From the NCBI GenBank assembly GCA_964590195.1, contig CAZPWJ010000008.1:1-64000 (forward strand): a DNA stretch of 64,000 nucleotides, written 5' to 3'. The notes under the pieces were generated by a model, which saw only the letters and a list, made by a program, of their open reading frames with translations, made no database searches and was not told the DNA's origin. Position 1 is the stretch's first letter; each line of letters opens with the position of its first letter. Shown in pieces: positions 52,721-61,937 of the stretch. This stretch comes from GCA-2731375 sp964590195. Its GTDB lineage: Bacteria > Pseudomonadota > Alphaproteobacteria > GCA-2731375. A program made the translations under genes and the position numbers.

Positions 52721-53653
52721 ATGACCGGCTTGCGTGTCGTTTTCATGGGTACGCCGGATTTCGCGGTGCCGACCCTTGGCGCCCTGCAGGCCGCCCCGGA
52801 TATCGATGTGGTGGCGGTTTACACCCAGCCGCCGCGCCAGGCCGGGCGGGGCAAGCGGCTGCGGCATACGCCCGTGCATGATGCCGCTCTGAACAGCAAC
52901 ATACCTGTCTTCACACCCAGCAGCCTGAAATCACCCGAGGCACAGGCCGAGTTCGCCGCCCTGGAGGCGGATGCGGCGGTGGTGGTGGCTTATGGCCTGA
53001 TCCTGCCGGGTGCCGTGCTGCGGGCACCGCGCCTGGGCTGTTTCAATCTGCACGGCTCGCTATTGCCGCGCTGGCGCGGGGCGGCGCCGATCCAGCGCGC
53101 GGTGATGGCGGGGGACAGCAAGACGGGGGTCTGTGTCATGGCCATGGACGAGGGCCTGGACACAGGTGCGGAAATTTCCCGCGTCGAGGTGCCCATCATT
53201 GCCGATACCACGGCGGGCGATTTGCATGATCAATTGGCTGTCTTGGGGGCGCCCTTGATGGTGGCGGCCCTGCGCGGCATTGCCGCGGGCGATCTGACAC
53301 CACGGCCGCAGCCGGAGGCCGGCATCACCTATGCCAAGAAAGTCGACAAGGCCGAGGCACGGATAGATTGGCGCCGGCCGAGCGCGGAGCTGGACTGCCT
53401 GATCCGGGGCCTGTCGCCGTTTCCCGGTGCCTGGTGCGAATGGCAAGGCAATCGCATCAAGGTGCTATTGGCAGAGCCGGCGGCGGCGGCGCATGATGCC
53501 GCGCCTGGCACGGTGCTGGATGAAAACCTGCTGGTTGCTTGCGGCGCCGGCGCCCTGCGCTTGTTGCGGTTGCAGCGGTCGGGAAAGGGGGTGATGGCGG
53601 CGGCGGATTTTCTGCGCGGCAACCCATTGCAGTCCGGCGATATGCTTCTTTAG
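52721..53653 (+). CDS. fmt: Methionyl-tRNA formyltransferase
   Basis: 310 residues, the family's length. VVFMGTPDFAVPTLGAL opens the formyltransferase domain, and NLHGSLLPRWRGAAPIQRA is the conserved catalytic and tetrahydrofolate-binding motif. A C-terminal tRNA-binding domain starts near residue 205. It formylates initiator methionyl-tRNA. The 256-base gap after it, before the glutamate dehydrogenase gene, is AT-rich and probably holds the latter's promoter. Confidence 0.95.
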   Translation: MTGLRVVFMGTPDFAVPTLGALQAAPDIDVVAVYTQPPRQAGRGKRLRHTPVHDAALNSNIPVFTPSSLKSPEAQAEFAALEADAAVVVAYGLILPGAVLRAPRLGCFNLHGSLLPRWRGAAPIQRAVMAGDSKTGVCVMAMDEGLDTGAEISRVEVPIIADTTAGDLHDQLAVLGAPLMVAALRGIAAGDLTPRPQPEAGITYAKKVDKAEARIDWRRPSAELDCLIRGLSPFPGAWCEWQGNRIKVLLAEPAAAAHDAAPGTVLDENLLVACGAGALRLLRLQRSGKGVMAAADFLRGNPLQSGDMLL

Positions 53654-53909
53654 ATTTCTGAAAATCTTCAGAGGCATTCCGGACGCTGGCGTAATATTCG
53701 AAAAAAGATGCAACGCTCGATTACAATAAATTCGTAACTATTTTAGTCATAATGTTTCACTGAGTTTTTGCATGCTTCGTTATAGAGCGGCATTTTCCGT
53801 TTGCTGCGGGATCTTCATTTTGGTTTGATTTAGAACCTGCCGGCTGAACCTGAACAATTCTTCGTCCCGGTCTTCTTTCCGGGCGGCGGTGATTTCAAGG
53901 AATACGGCT

Positions 53910-56900
53910 ATGATGGATAAGAGGGCACAGGAAGAGCGGGACAGCCGCCTGGAGGGCATGTCCCAATTGGTCGCCGAACGCTTCAAGCGAGGCGAGGCCG
54001 ACGAGATCAAGGCGTTTTTCGAGCAGTTTTATGCCCGTGTTCAGGCCGAGGATATCAACGGATCCTCGCCGGAAAACCTATATGGCGCCGCCTTATCCCT
54101 ATGGAAGTTCGCCGCCCAGCGCGGCACGGGCGAGGTCAAGCTGCGGGTCTACAATCCACGCATGGAAGAGCATGGCTGGAAATCGCCCCATACCATTGTT
54201 GAAATCATCACTGATGACATGCCGTTTCTGGTGGATTCCGTTGTCGGCAACCTGAATCATTGGGATGCCTGCGTTCATCTGGCGATCCACCCGGTCATCC
54301 GCGTGCGCCGGGATGAAAAAGGCGCGCGGCAGGAATTGTTGCCCCCGTTGGTCAACGGCAAGCCGGGTTTGAGCGAATCCGTGATGCATATCCAGATTGC
54401 TGAACAGAGCGATCAAGGAGCGTTGGATAAAATCGCCCACGATCTGCGCGGTGTTTTGGACGATGTTGGCATCGCGGTGGCGGACTGGCCCGCCATGTTG
54501 GGGCAGCTGGATGATGCCATCGCGCAGATGAACAGTTCCAAGTTTCCCCAAAGCCAGGATGAAGTCGATGAGTCCGGCGCCTTTCTGGCCTGGATGCGGG
54601 ACAATCATTTCACCCTGCTTGGCTGCCGTGATTACAGCCACAGCGGTAAGAAAGGTGATGACGATCTGACCATCGTGCCTGACAGCTCGCTTGGCATCTT
54701 TCGCGATGAAACCCGCCATGTGCTGACCCGGCAGGATGGTCTAGATCCGGGCGGCACGGGCGCGGCCACGATCGCGCAACGCTTCATCCGCCGGGAAGAA
54801 ATCCTGCTGGTTACCAAGACCGGCGTGCGCGGCACCGTGCACCGGCCGGTGCACATGGATTACATCGGCGTCAAACGCTATGACGGCAAGGGCAAGCTGA
54901 TTGGCGAGCGGCGCTTCGTTGGCCTGTTCACGGCGTCCGCCTTTAACCGCACGCCGCGCGATATACCCCTGCTGCGGCGCAAGCTGGCCCAGGCCATTGA
55001 ATTGGCCGGCGTGGATGCCGACTCGCACGACGGCAAGGCCCTGACCCATATCCTAGAAACCTATCCCAGAGATGAATTGTGGCAGATCGATGTGGAGACC
55101 CTGACCAGCATCGCCACCGGTATTCAGGCCCTGCAGGAGCGGCCCCGCTTTCGTATTTTCGCCCGGCGCGACCGCTTTGACCGCTATTTCACCGTTCTGG
55201 TCTATATGCCGCGCGAGCGCCTGAGCACGGAGCTGCGCGAACGCTTCGCTGATCTTTTGTGCGAGGCGGTCAATGGCCGGCTTTCCAACTATTATACCGA
55301 AGTCAGCCAAAGTCCCCTGGCGCGGGTGCATTTCATTATCGGCATCAACGAGGGCGGCGCGCCGGAGGAAATTGACTTCGGCGCCGTCGAGGCCCGCCTG
55401 ATTGCCGCGGCGCGGCAATGGCAGGATGATTTCTACGAGGCCCTGGTGGAGCATTGGGGCGAGGAGGGCGGCAATCGCCTGGCCGCGCGCTATGGCAAGG
55501 CCTTCCCAACCTCGTATACCGAGCGCTTCAATGCCGAGACCGCATTGCGCGACATCGAAGGCATCGAGGGCCTGGCGGACGGCACGGGCGTGGGTTTGAA
55601 TATCTATCGCATGATCGAGGACGCCGAACATGTGGTGCGCTTCAAGATCTATCATCCCGGCCAGGCCCTGCCCCTGTCGGATTGTCTGCCGATGATGGAG
55701 AACATGGGCCTCAGGGTGATTGGCGAAGAGCCGTTCCAGATTACCCTGGCGGACGAGGAAACCATTTGGATCCATAACTTCCTGCTGGAAGAACAGGATG
55801 GCACCGCGATCGATCTCGCGCTGCTGAAGTCGGGCTTTGAAGAGGCCTTTGCCAAGGTCTGGGCCGGCGAGGTCGAGGATGACGGCTTTAACCGCCTGGT
55901 TCTGAAGGCCGGCCTGGGCTGGCGCCAAGTCGTGGTCCTGCGTGCCCTGTGCAAATACCTGCGCCAGACCGGTATCGCCTACAGCCAGGACTATATGGAA
56001 GATACCCTGGCGCGGAACCACGCCATCACCGCCACGATCGCGCGCCTGTTTCAGGCTCGCTTCGACCCGGAAGCCCCCGAATCCGAGGCCGGGAAAGAGG
56101 TCAAGAAGCTGGCCGGCGATATCACCAATGCCCTGGAAGCGGTGGAAAGCCTGGATGAGGACCGTATCCTGCGCCGTTTTCTGAACCTGGTGCAGGCCGC
56201 ACTGCGGACCAACTATTTCCAAGTGGCCGAGGACGGCGGGCCGAAGCCCTACCTGTCGATTAAATTCGACAGCGAGGCGGTGGACGAATTGCCGCTGCCG
56301 CGCCCGTTTAGGGAAATTTTCGTCTATTCGCCACAGGTCGAGGGGGTCCATTTGCGCGGCGGCAAGGTGGCCCGCGGCGGCTTGCGCTGGTCGGACCGGC
56401 GTGAGGATTTCCGCACCGAAGTGTTGGGCCTGATGAAGGCGCAGATGGTCAAGAACGCGGTCATCGTTCCGGTCGGCTCGAAAGGCGGCTTCGTGCCCAA
56501 GCGCCTGCCGCTTACGGGCGGGCGGGAAGCCCTGCAGGACGAAGCCATCGCCTGTTACAAGACTTTCATCAAGGGCCTGCTGGATTTGACCGACAATCTG
56601 CGCGGCCAGGATGTCATCCCGCCGCCCTTGGTCAAGCGTTACGACGACGACGATCCCTACCTGGTGGTCGCCGCCGACAAGGGCACCGCCACTTTCTCGG
56701 ACATCGCCAACGGCGTGGCCATCGACTATGGCTTCTGGCTGGGCGATGCCTTCGCCTCCGGCGGGGCCAAGGGCTATGACCATAAGGTCATGGGCATCAC
56801 CGCCAAGGGCGCCTGGGAATCTGTAAAACGGCATTTCCGCGAGCTGGGCCGGGATATCCAGAACGAGGATTTCACCGTCGTCGGCTGTGGTGATATGTCC

Positions 56901-58763
56901 GGCGATGTCTTCGGCAACGGCATGCTGCTGTCCAAGCATATCCGTCTGCAAGCAGCCTTCGATCACCGCAATATCTTTATCGATCCGGCCCCTGATGCCG
57001 CGATCAGCTGGGCCGAACGCAAGCGCCTGTTCGAGCTGCCGCGCTCCAGTTGGGAAGATTATGACAGCGGCCTGATCTCCAAGGGCGGCGGCGTCTTCGA
57101 CCGCAAGGCCAAGGCCATTGAGTTGAGTCCCGAGATGAAGCGCCTGACCGGCCTGAAGGTGAAATCCCTAACTCCGAACGAGCTGATCCATGCTCTGTTG
57201 CAGGCGGATGTGGATCTGCTGTGGTTCGGCGGCATCGGCACTTACATCAAGGCCAGCAGCGAAAGCGATCTGGATGCTGGTGACCGGGCCAATGACGCGG
57301 TGCGCGTCAACGGCGATCAACTGCGCTGCAAGGTGATCGGCGAGGGTGGCAATCTGGGCATTACGCAATTGGCCCGCCTGGAGATTGCCCAGCACGGCGG
57401 CCGGCTGAACACCGATGCCATCGATAATTCCGCCGGCGTCGACTGCTCTGATCACGAGGTCAATATTAAGGTTCTGATCGATGCTGTGGTGGCCGAAGGC
57501 GAGATGACCGACAAGCAGCGCGACCGTCTGTTGGTGGAAATGACCGACGAAGTGGGCGAATTGGTCTTGCGGGACAATTATCTGCAAACCCAATCGCTCA
57601 GCGTATTGCAGCACCGGTCGGCGGCTTTGCTGGAATCTCATGCCCGTTATATGCGGGATCTGGAACGCAACGGCCAATTGAACCGCGAGGTTGAGTATCT
57701 GCCCGATGACGAGGCTCTGGCCGAGCGCGCGGCGCGGGGCGAGGGGCTGACCCGGCCCGAACTGTCGGTGCTGTTGGCCTATGCCAAGATGGTGCTGTAC
57801 GAAGAACTGCTGGATAGTGACCTGGGCCAATCCAAGGGTCTTGTTGCTGATTTGGTGAAGTATTTTCCCCGGAAACTGCGCCGCGAGCACCATGGGGCTA
57901 TTTTGCAGCATCGCCTGCGGCGGGAAATCATCGCCACGGTGACCGCCAATTCCATCGTCAATCGCCTAGGGATTACCTTTGTCCATGACGTGATCGAGGA
58001 AACCGGCGCCTCGGTCGAGGCCGTGGCGCGCTGTTATGCCGCCGCCCGCGATCTGTTCGAGATGCGGCAATTGTGGAACCAGATCGAGACCCTGGACAAT
58101 ACCGTTCCCGCTGCCGTGCAGACGGACATGGTTCTGGCAACGGCGGAATTCATGCGCCGGATGACCTTGTGGTTCCTGCGCAATGTGCCCCAGCCGTTGA
58201 AGGTCAATACGGTTATCACCACGTTCGGTCCCGGCATCAGCAGTCTGGCCGGACAGCTGGACAAGGTGATCGGTTGTAGCGAGAACAAGAAGATGTCTTC
58301 CGGTGCCGCCGCGCTGTTCAAACAGGGCGTGGCCGAGACCCTGGCGCGGCGGATCGAAGGGTTGGAGCCCATGAACGCCGCCTGCGACATCGTCCAGGTG
58401 GCCGCCGATAGCAACCGCCCGGTGGAAGAAGTCGGCCAGGTGCACTTTGCCCTGGGCGCGCGTCTGGGCCTGGACCGCCTGTGCGCCTCGGCCGAGGCGT
58501 TGGAGGCCGAGGACCATTGGCAACGCCAGGCGATCGCCTCCATCGTCGATGATCTGCGCGGCCAGCAACGGGCCCTGACCTCTGTCGTCCTGCAACAGGC
58601 CAATGGCGCGGGTGGTGACGAGGCGATGGAAAAATGGTGCGATAGCAATCGGCGGGACATCGCCCGCAGCGACGAAATGATTGCAGAGTTCGAGGCGGGC
58701 GGCATGGATATCGCCAAGCTGGCCTTGGCAAACCGCTATATTCGACGGTTGATTATCGGCTAA
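53910..58763 (+). CDS. NAD-specific glutamate dehydrogenase, large (about 180 kDa) type
   Basis: 1617 residues from ATG 53910, with AAGGA upstream. The length and sequence match the large bacterial NAD-GDH. A long N-terminal regulatory half (about 700 residues) contains TIVEIITDDMPFLVDSVVGN. The catalytic half has GGLRWSDRREDFRTEVLGLM and NAVIVPVGSKGGF near residues 820-860. NAD binding follows. It oxidises glutamate to 2-oxoglutarate and ammonia, feeding the TCA cycle during growth on amino acids. It is the longest gene in the window; long open frames on its opposite strand are shadows. Confidence 0.94.
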   Translation: MMDKRAQEERDSRLEGMSQLVAERFKRGEADEIKAFFEQFYARVQAEDINGSSPENLYGAALSLWKFAAQRGTGEVKLRVYNPRMEEHGWKSPHTIVEIITDDMPFLVDSVVGNLNHWDACVHLAIHPVIRVRRDEKGARQELLPPLVNGKPGLSESVMHIQIAEQSDQGALDKIAHDLRGVLDDVGIAVADWPAMLGQLDDAIAQMNSSKFPQSQDEVDESGAFLAWMRDNHFTLLGCRDYSHSGKKGDDDLTIVPDSSLGIFRDETRHVLTRQDGLDPGGTGAATIAQRFIRREEILLVTKTGVRGTVHRPVHMDYIGVKRYDGKGKLIGERRFVGLFTASAFNRTPRDIPLLRRKLAQAIELAGVDADSHDGKALTHILETYPRDELWQIDVETLTSIATGIQALQERPRFRIFARRDRFDRYFTVLVYMPRERLSTELRERFADLLCEAVNGRLSNYYTEVSQSPLARVHFIIGINEGGAPEEIDFGAVEARLIAAARQWQDDFYEALVEHWGEEGGNRLAARYGKAFPTSYTERFNAETALRDIEGIEGLADGTGVGLNIYRMIEDAEHVVRFKIYHPGQALPLSDCLPMMENMGLRVIGEEPFQITLADEETIWIHNFLLEEQDGTAIDLALLKSGFEEAFAKVWAGEVEDDGFNRLVLKAGLGWRQVVVLRALCKYLRQTGIAYSQDYMEDTLARNHAITATIARLFQARFDPEAPESEAGKEVKKLAGDITNALEAVESLDEDRILRRFLNLVQAALRTNYFQVAEDGGPKPYLSIKFDSEAVDELPLPRPFREIFVYSPQVEGVHLRGGKVARGGLRWSDRREDFRTEVLGLMKAQMVKNAVIVPVGSKGGFVPKRLPLTGGREALQDEAIACYKTFIKGLLDLTDNLRGQDVIPPPLVKRYDDDDPYLVVAADKGTATFSDIANGVAIDYGFWLGDAFASGGAKGYDHKVMGITAKGAWESVKRHFRELGRDIQNEDFTVVGCGDMSGDVFGNGMLLSKHIRLQAAFDHRNIFIDPAPDAAISWAERKRLFELPRSSWEDYDSGLISKGGGVFDRKAKAIELSPEMKRLTGLKVKSLTPNELIHALLQADVDLLWFGGIGTYIKASSESDLDAGDRANDAVRVNGDQLRCKVIGEGGNLGITQLARLEIAQHGGRLNTDAIDNSAGVDCSDHEVNIKVLIDAVVAEGEMTDKQRDRLLVEMTDEVGELVLRDNYLQTQSLSVLQHRSAALLESHARYMRDLERNGQLNREVEYLPDDEALAERAARGEGLTRPELSVLLAYAKMVLYEELLDSDLGQSKGLVADLVKYFPRKLRREHHGAILQHRLRREIIATVTANSIVNRLGITFVHDVIEETGASVEAVARCYAAARDLFEMRQLWNQIETLDNTVPAAVQTDMVLATAEFMRRMTLWFLRNVPQPLKVNTVITTFGPGISSLAGQLDKVIGCSENKKMSSGAAALFKQGVAETLARRIEGLEPMNAACDIVQVAADSNRPVEEVGQVHFALGARLGLDRLCASAEALEAEDHWQRQAIASIVDDLRGQQRALTSVVLQQANGAGGDEAMEKWCDSNRRDIARSDEMIAEFEAGGMDIAKLALANRYIRRLIIG

Positions 58764-58793
58764 ACTTGTCCCCAACATGGTGGGGAGGCGAGA

Positions 58794-60215
58794 ATGGCTG
58801 CGGTTGATGTTGGGCATGAGGATCGGCTGACCGTTACTGGTGTGGCGCCCGCGTCGCGCCGCGCGCAGTTCAGCTGGGCTTTGTTCGATTGGGCCAATCA
58901 GCCCTATTTCACCTTGGTGACCACCTTTATTTTCGCGCCTTATTTCACCTCGCACGTGGTCGGCAACGCCATCCGCGGGCAGGAGCTATGGGGCTATGGC
59001 CAATCCGTGGCCGGACTTTGCATTGCCTTGCTTAGCCCGGTGATGGGCGCCATGGCGGATGCCAGCGGCCGGCGCAAGCCGTGGATTCTGGCGTTTCAGT
59101 CCTTGTGCGTGCTGGCTTGTGCCGGTCTGTGGCTGGCCCTGCCAGGTGCCGCTGACAGGGATCTGGTGCTGATCCTGGGGCTGGTGGTGCTGGCCAGCCT
59201 GGGCGCTGAATTCGCCACCGTGTTCAACAATGCCATGTTGCCGGGGCTGGTTTCCCAGGCCCGCCTGGGCCGCCTTTCGGGCTATGCCTGGGCCCTCGGT
59301 TATCTGGGCGGCCTGGTTTCGTTGGGTTTCGTGCTGGGCGGCTTCAGCCTGCCGGAGGTACCTTTGTTTGGCCTGGACAAGGCAAGCCACGAACATGACC
59401 GCATGGTTGGGCCGCTGTCGGCGATTTGGATGATTGTTTTTATTCTGCCCCTGATGCTGTTCACTCCCGACGCACCGCCCAGCGGTCTGGGTCCGGTCCG
59501 CGCCGCGCGCCAGGGCTTGAGCCAATTGGGCGGCACGTTGAAGTCGCTGCGCCATTACCGCAACGTCATGCTGTTTCTGATCGCACGGATGATCTATTTC
59601 GACGGCTTGTCCGCGATCTTCGCCTTCGGCGGTATTTACGCTGCTGGGATCTTTGGCTGGAGTACCACCAATCTTGGTGTCTTCGGCATTATCCTGATCA
59701 TCTTCGCCGCCATCGGCGCCATGGTGGGCGGTTGGCTGGATGACCGCATCGGCTCGAAGCGGACAATTCTATTGGCCGTGGTTGGCTTGATCATCGCCAC
59801 CCTGGGCATCGTCTCCATCACGGTGGACGGCCTGGGAACGGAGGGGCGCAGGGATACGGTGCTGTTCTTTTTCCAATTCGCCGTGGCGCCGCCGGGAGAC
59901 GGCATGTTTACCACCCTGGCCGAGCAGATCTTCCTTGTATTCGGCATCATGGTGGGGATGTTCGGCGGCCCGGCCCAGGCGGCCTCGCGCACCATGGTCT
60001 CGCGCCTGGTGCCGGTGGAGAAGATCGGCGAGTTCTATGGCCTTTACGCACTATCGGGCAAGGCCACCGCCTTTATCGCACCCTTGGCGGTCGCATTGAT
60101 CACCGGCATGCTGCAAAGCCAGCGCGCGGGTATCGCATCCATCGTGGTATTCCTGACGCTAGGCCTGTTGTTGATGCTGCCCGTGCGCGAGGAACGCGCC
60201 GCGCCACCATCCTAG
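58794..60215 (+). CDS. MFS transporter of the Atg22-like (UMF1) type
   Basis: 473 residues with about twelve spans. SWALFDWANQPYFTLVTTFI is the hallmark start of the Atg22/UMF1 family, whose fungal members export amino acids from vacuoles. SPVMGAMADASGRRKP is the MFS loop motif. A late GGPAQAASRTMVSRLVPVEK followed by IGEFYGLY is also typical. It begins 30 bases after the glutamate dehydrogenase stop in the same direction, so the two might share a transcript and the transporter might handle amino acids; that is inference. Confidence 0.87.
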   Translation: MAAVDVGHEDRLTVTGVAPASRRAQFSWALFDWANQPYFTLVTTFIFAPYFTSHVVGNAIRGQELWGYGQSVAGLCIALLSPVMGAMADASGRRKPWILAFQSLCVLACAGLWLALPGAADRDLVLILGLVVLASLGAEFATVFNNAMLPGLVSQARLGRLSGYAWALGYLGGLVSLGFVLGGFSLPEVPLFGLDKASHEHDRMVGPLSAIWMIVFILPLMLFTPDAPPSGLGPVRAARQGLSQLGGTLKSLRHYRNVMLFLIARMIYFDGLSAIFAFGGIYAAGIFGWSTTNLGVFGIILIIFAAIGAMVGGWLDDRIGSKRTILLAVVGLIIATLGIVSITVDGLGTEGRRDTVLFFFQFAVAPPGDGMFTTLAEQIFLVFGIMVGMFGGPAQAASRTMVSRLVPVEKIGEFYGLYALSGKATAFIAPLAVALITGMLQSQRAGIASIVVFLTLGLLLMLPVREERAAPPS

Positions 60216-60248
60216 AACCATGTCCGGCAAGCTAGGCCGCGACACGCT

Positions 60249-61850
60249 CTAATGCCGGAAGTGGCGCATGCCAGTTAGTACCATGGCCAGGCCGGCCTCG
60301 TCGGCGGCGGCGATGACGTCCTTGTCGCGCATGGAGCCGCCGGGCTGGATCACCGCCGTCGCGCCCGCCTCGGCCGCCGCCAACAGGCCGTCGGCGAAGG
60401 GGAAGAAGGCATCGGATGCAACCACCGAACCCTTGGCCAGGGGCTGCGCCACGCCCGCTGCTTCCGCAGCGTCCTGCGATTTTCGGGCCGCGATGCGGGC
60501 GGAATCCACCCGGCTCATCTGACCGGCGCCGATGCCCACCGTGGCGCCGTCCTTGACGTAGATAATGGCGTTGGATTTGACGTGTTTGCAGATCCGGAAG
60601 GCTAGCAGTAAATCGGCCATTTCCTGGTCGCTGGGCTGGCGCTTGGTCACCACTTCGACGTCGCCGGCACCAATGCGACCGGCATCGCGGGATTGCAGCA
60701 GATAGCCGCCGGCCAGGCTTTTCAGGGTCATGCCATCGGCACCGGCATCGGGCAGGCCGCCGGTTAACAGCAGGCGTAGGTTCTTCTTGGCGCTGATTGC
60801 CGCGATCGCGGCTTCATCGGCGTCCGGTGCGATGATGACCTCGGTAAAGATATCCACCATGGCCGCCGCCGCCGCGCCATCGAGCGTTTGATTCATGGCG
60901 ATAATGCCGCCAAAGGCGCTGACCGGATCGCAACGCAGGGCCTTTTGATAGGCATCCAGCAGATCCGTACCCACCGCGACGCCGCAGGGATTGGCATGCT
61001 TGATAATGGCCACGGCGGCCTCGGCGGAATCGAATTCGCCGACTAGTTCGAAGGCCGCGTCCGTATCGTTCAAATTGTTATAGCTCAGCTCTTTGCCCTG
61101 CAACTGCCGGGCCGTGGCGACACCGGGGCGGGCGCTGCCGGAGGTATAGAAAGCCGCTGCCTGATGGGGGTTTTCGCCATAGCGCAGCTCTGCCTGCTTT
61201 TCCGCCGCGACCACCAGGCGGTCGGGGAAGGTTTCGCCCTGCTGGGCCGCGAACCAGGCCGAAATGGCACCGTCATAGCTGCCCGTCCGCGCATAAGCTT
61301 TGGCCGCCAGGCTCTGGCGCAGGGCCCGGTCCGTGGCGCCGCCATTGGCCGCCATGGCCTCGGTCACGCCGGCATAGTCGCTGGGATCGGTCAGCACCGC
61401 CACATGGGCATGGTTCTTGGCGGCGGAGCGGATCATGGCCGGGCCGCCGATATCGATATTTTCGATGCAGGTGGCGAAATCGGCGCCCTTGGCCACCGTG
61501 GCCTCGAACGGATACAGATTCACAGCCACCAGATCGATGGCGCCAATATCATGATCGGTCATGGCCTTGGCATGTTCGGGATTGTCACGCAGGGCCAAAA
61601 TGCCGCCATGTACCGTCGGATGCAGGGTTTTGACCCGGCCGTCCATCATCTCCGGGAAGCCGGTATGGTCGCTGACTTCCTTGACCGGGATGCCGGCCTC
61701 GGCCAGGGCGCGGGCGGTGCCGCCCGTGGACAGGATTTCTACCCCATGATCAGCCAGGGCGCGGCCGAATTCCAACAAGCCGTCTTTGTCGGAAACAGAG
61801 ATGAGGGCCCGTTTGATGACAACCAGATCGTTCGCCGGCGCTGTCGACAT
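60249..61850 (-). CDS. purH: Bifunctional AICAR transformylase/IMP cyclohydrolase
   Basis: 533 residues. The N-terminal IMP cyclohydrolase domain has ALISVSDKDGLLEFGRALAD and EILSTGGTARAL; the C-terminal AICAR transformylase has KHANPCGVA with the catalytic Lys-His and, near the end, SDAFFPFADGL. Together they make the last two steps of purine synthesis. Length is normal. It is convergent with the Atg22-like gene. Confidence 0.95.
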   Translation of the reverse strand: MSTAPANDLVVIKRALISVSDKDGLLEFGRALADHGVEILSTGGTARALAEAGIPVKEVSDHTGFPEMMDGRVKTLHPTVHGGILALRDNPEHAKAMTDHDIGAIDLVAVNLYPFEATVAKGADFATCIENIDIGGPAMIRSAAKNHAHVAVLTDPSDYAGVTEAMAANGGATDRALRQSLAAKAYARTGSYDGAISAWFAAQQGETFPDRLVVAAEKQAELRYGENPHQAAAFYTSGSARPGVATARQLQGKELSYNNLNDTDAAFELVGEFDSAEAAVAIIKHANPCGVAVGTDLLDAYQKALRCDPVSAFGGIIAMNQTLDGAAAAAMVDIFTEVIIAPDADEAAIAAISAKKNLRLLLTGGLPDAGADGMTLKSLAGGYLLQSRDAGRIGAGDVEVVTKRQPSDQEMADLLLAFRICKHVKSNAIIYVKDGATVGIGAGQMSRVDSARIAARKSQDAAEAAGVAQPLAKGSVVASDAFFPFADGLLAAAEAGATAVIQPGGSMRDKDVIAAADEAGLAMVLTGMRHFRH

Positions 61851-61937
61851 CGTTTACTCCTGTCGCGGTATATGAAACTCGAACGCGCCCTATAGCACGG
61901 CTTTCGCGGCTGCCAAAGGGACATGCTGCCGCAGCTG

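Noticed and set aside
53652..53667. Small palindrome AGATTT-CTGA-AAATCT after fmt as a terminator
   Set aside because: The stem is only six mostly A/T pairs and no T-run follows, so it is too weak to call.
55053..56966. Long minus-strand frame opposite the glutamate dehydrogenase gene
   Set aside because: It is a shadow of GC-rich codon use in the real gene, without family match or ribosome binding site. The same applies to the long frames at 1743-3020 and 22631-23911 and to the one at 42438-43649.
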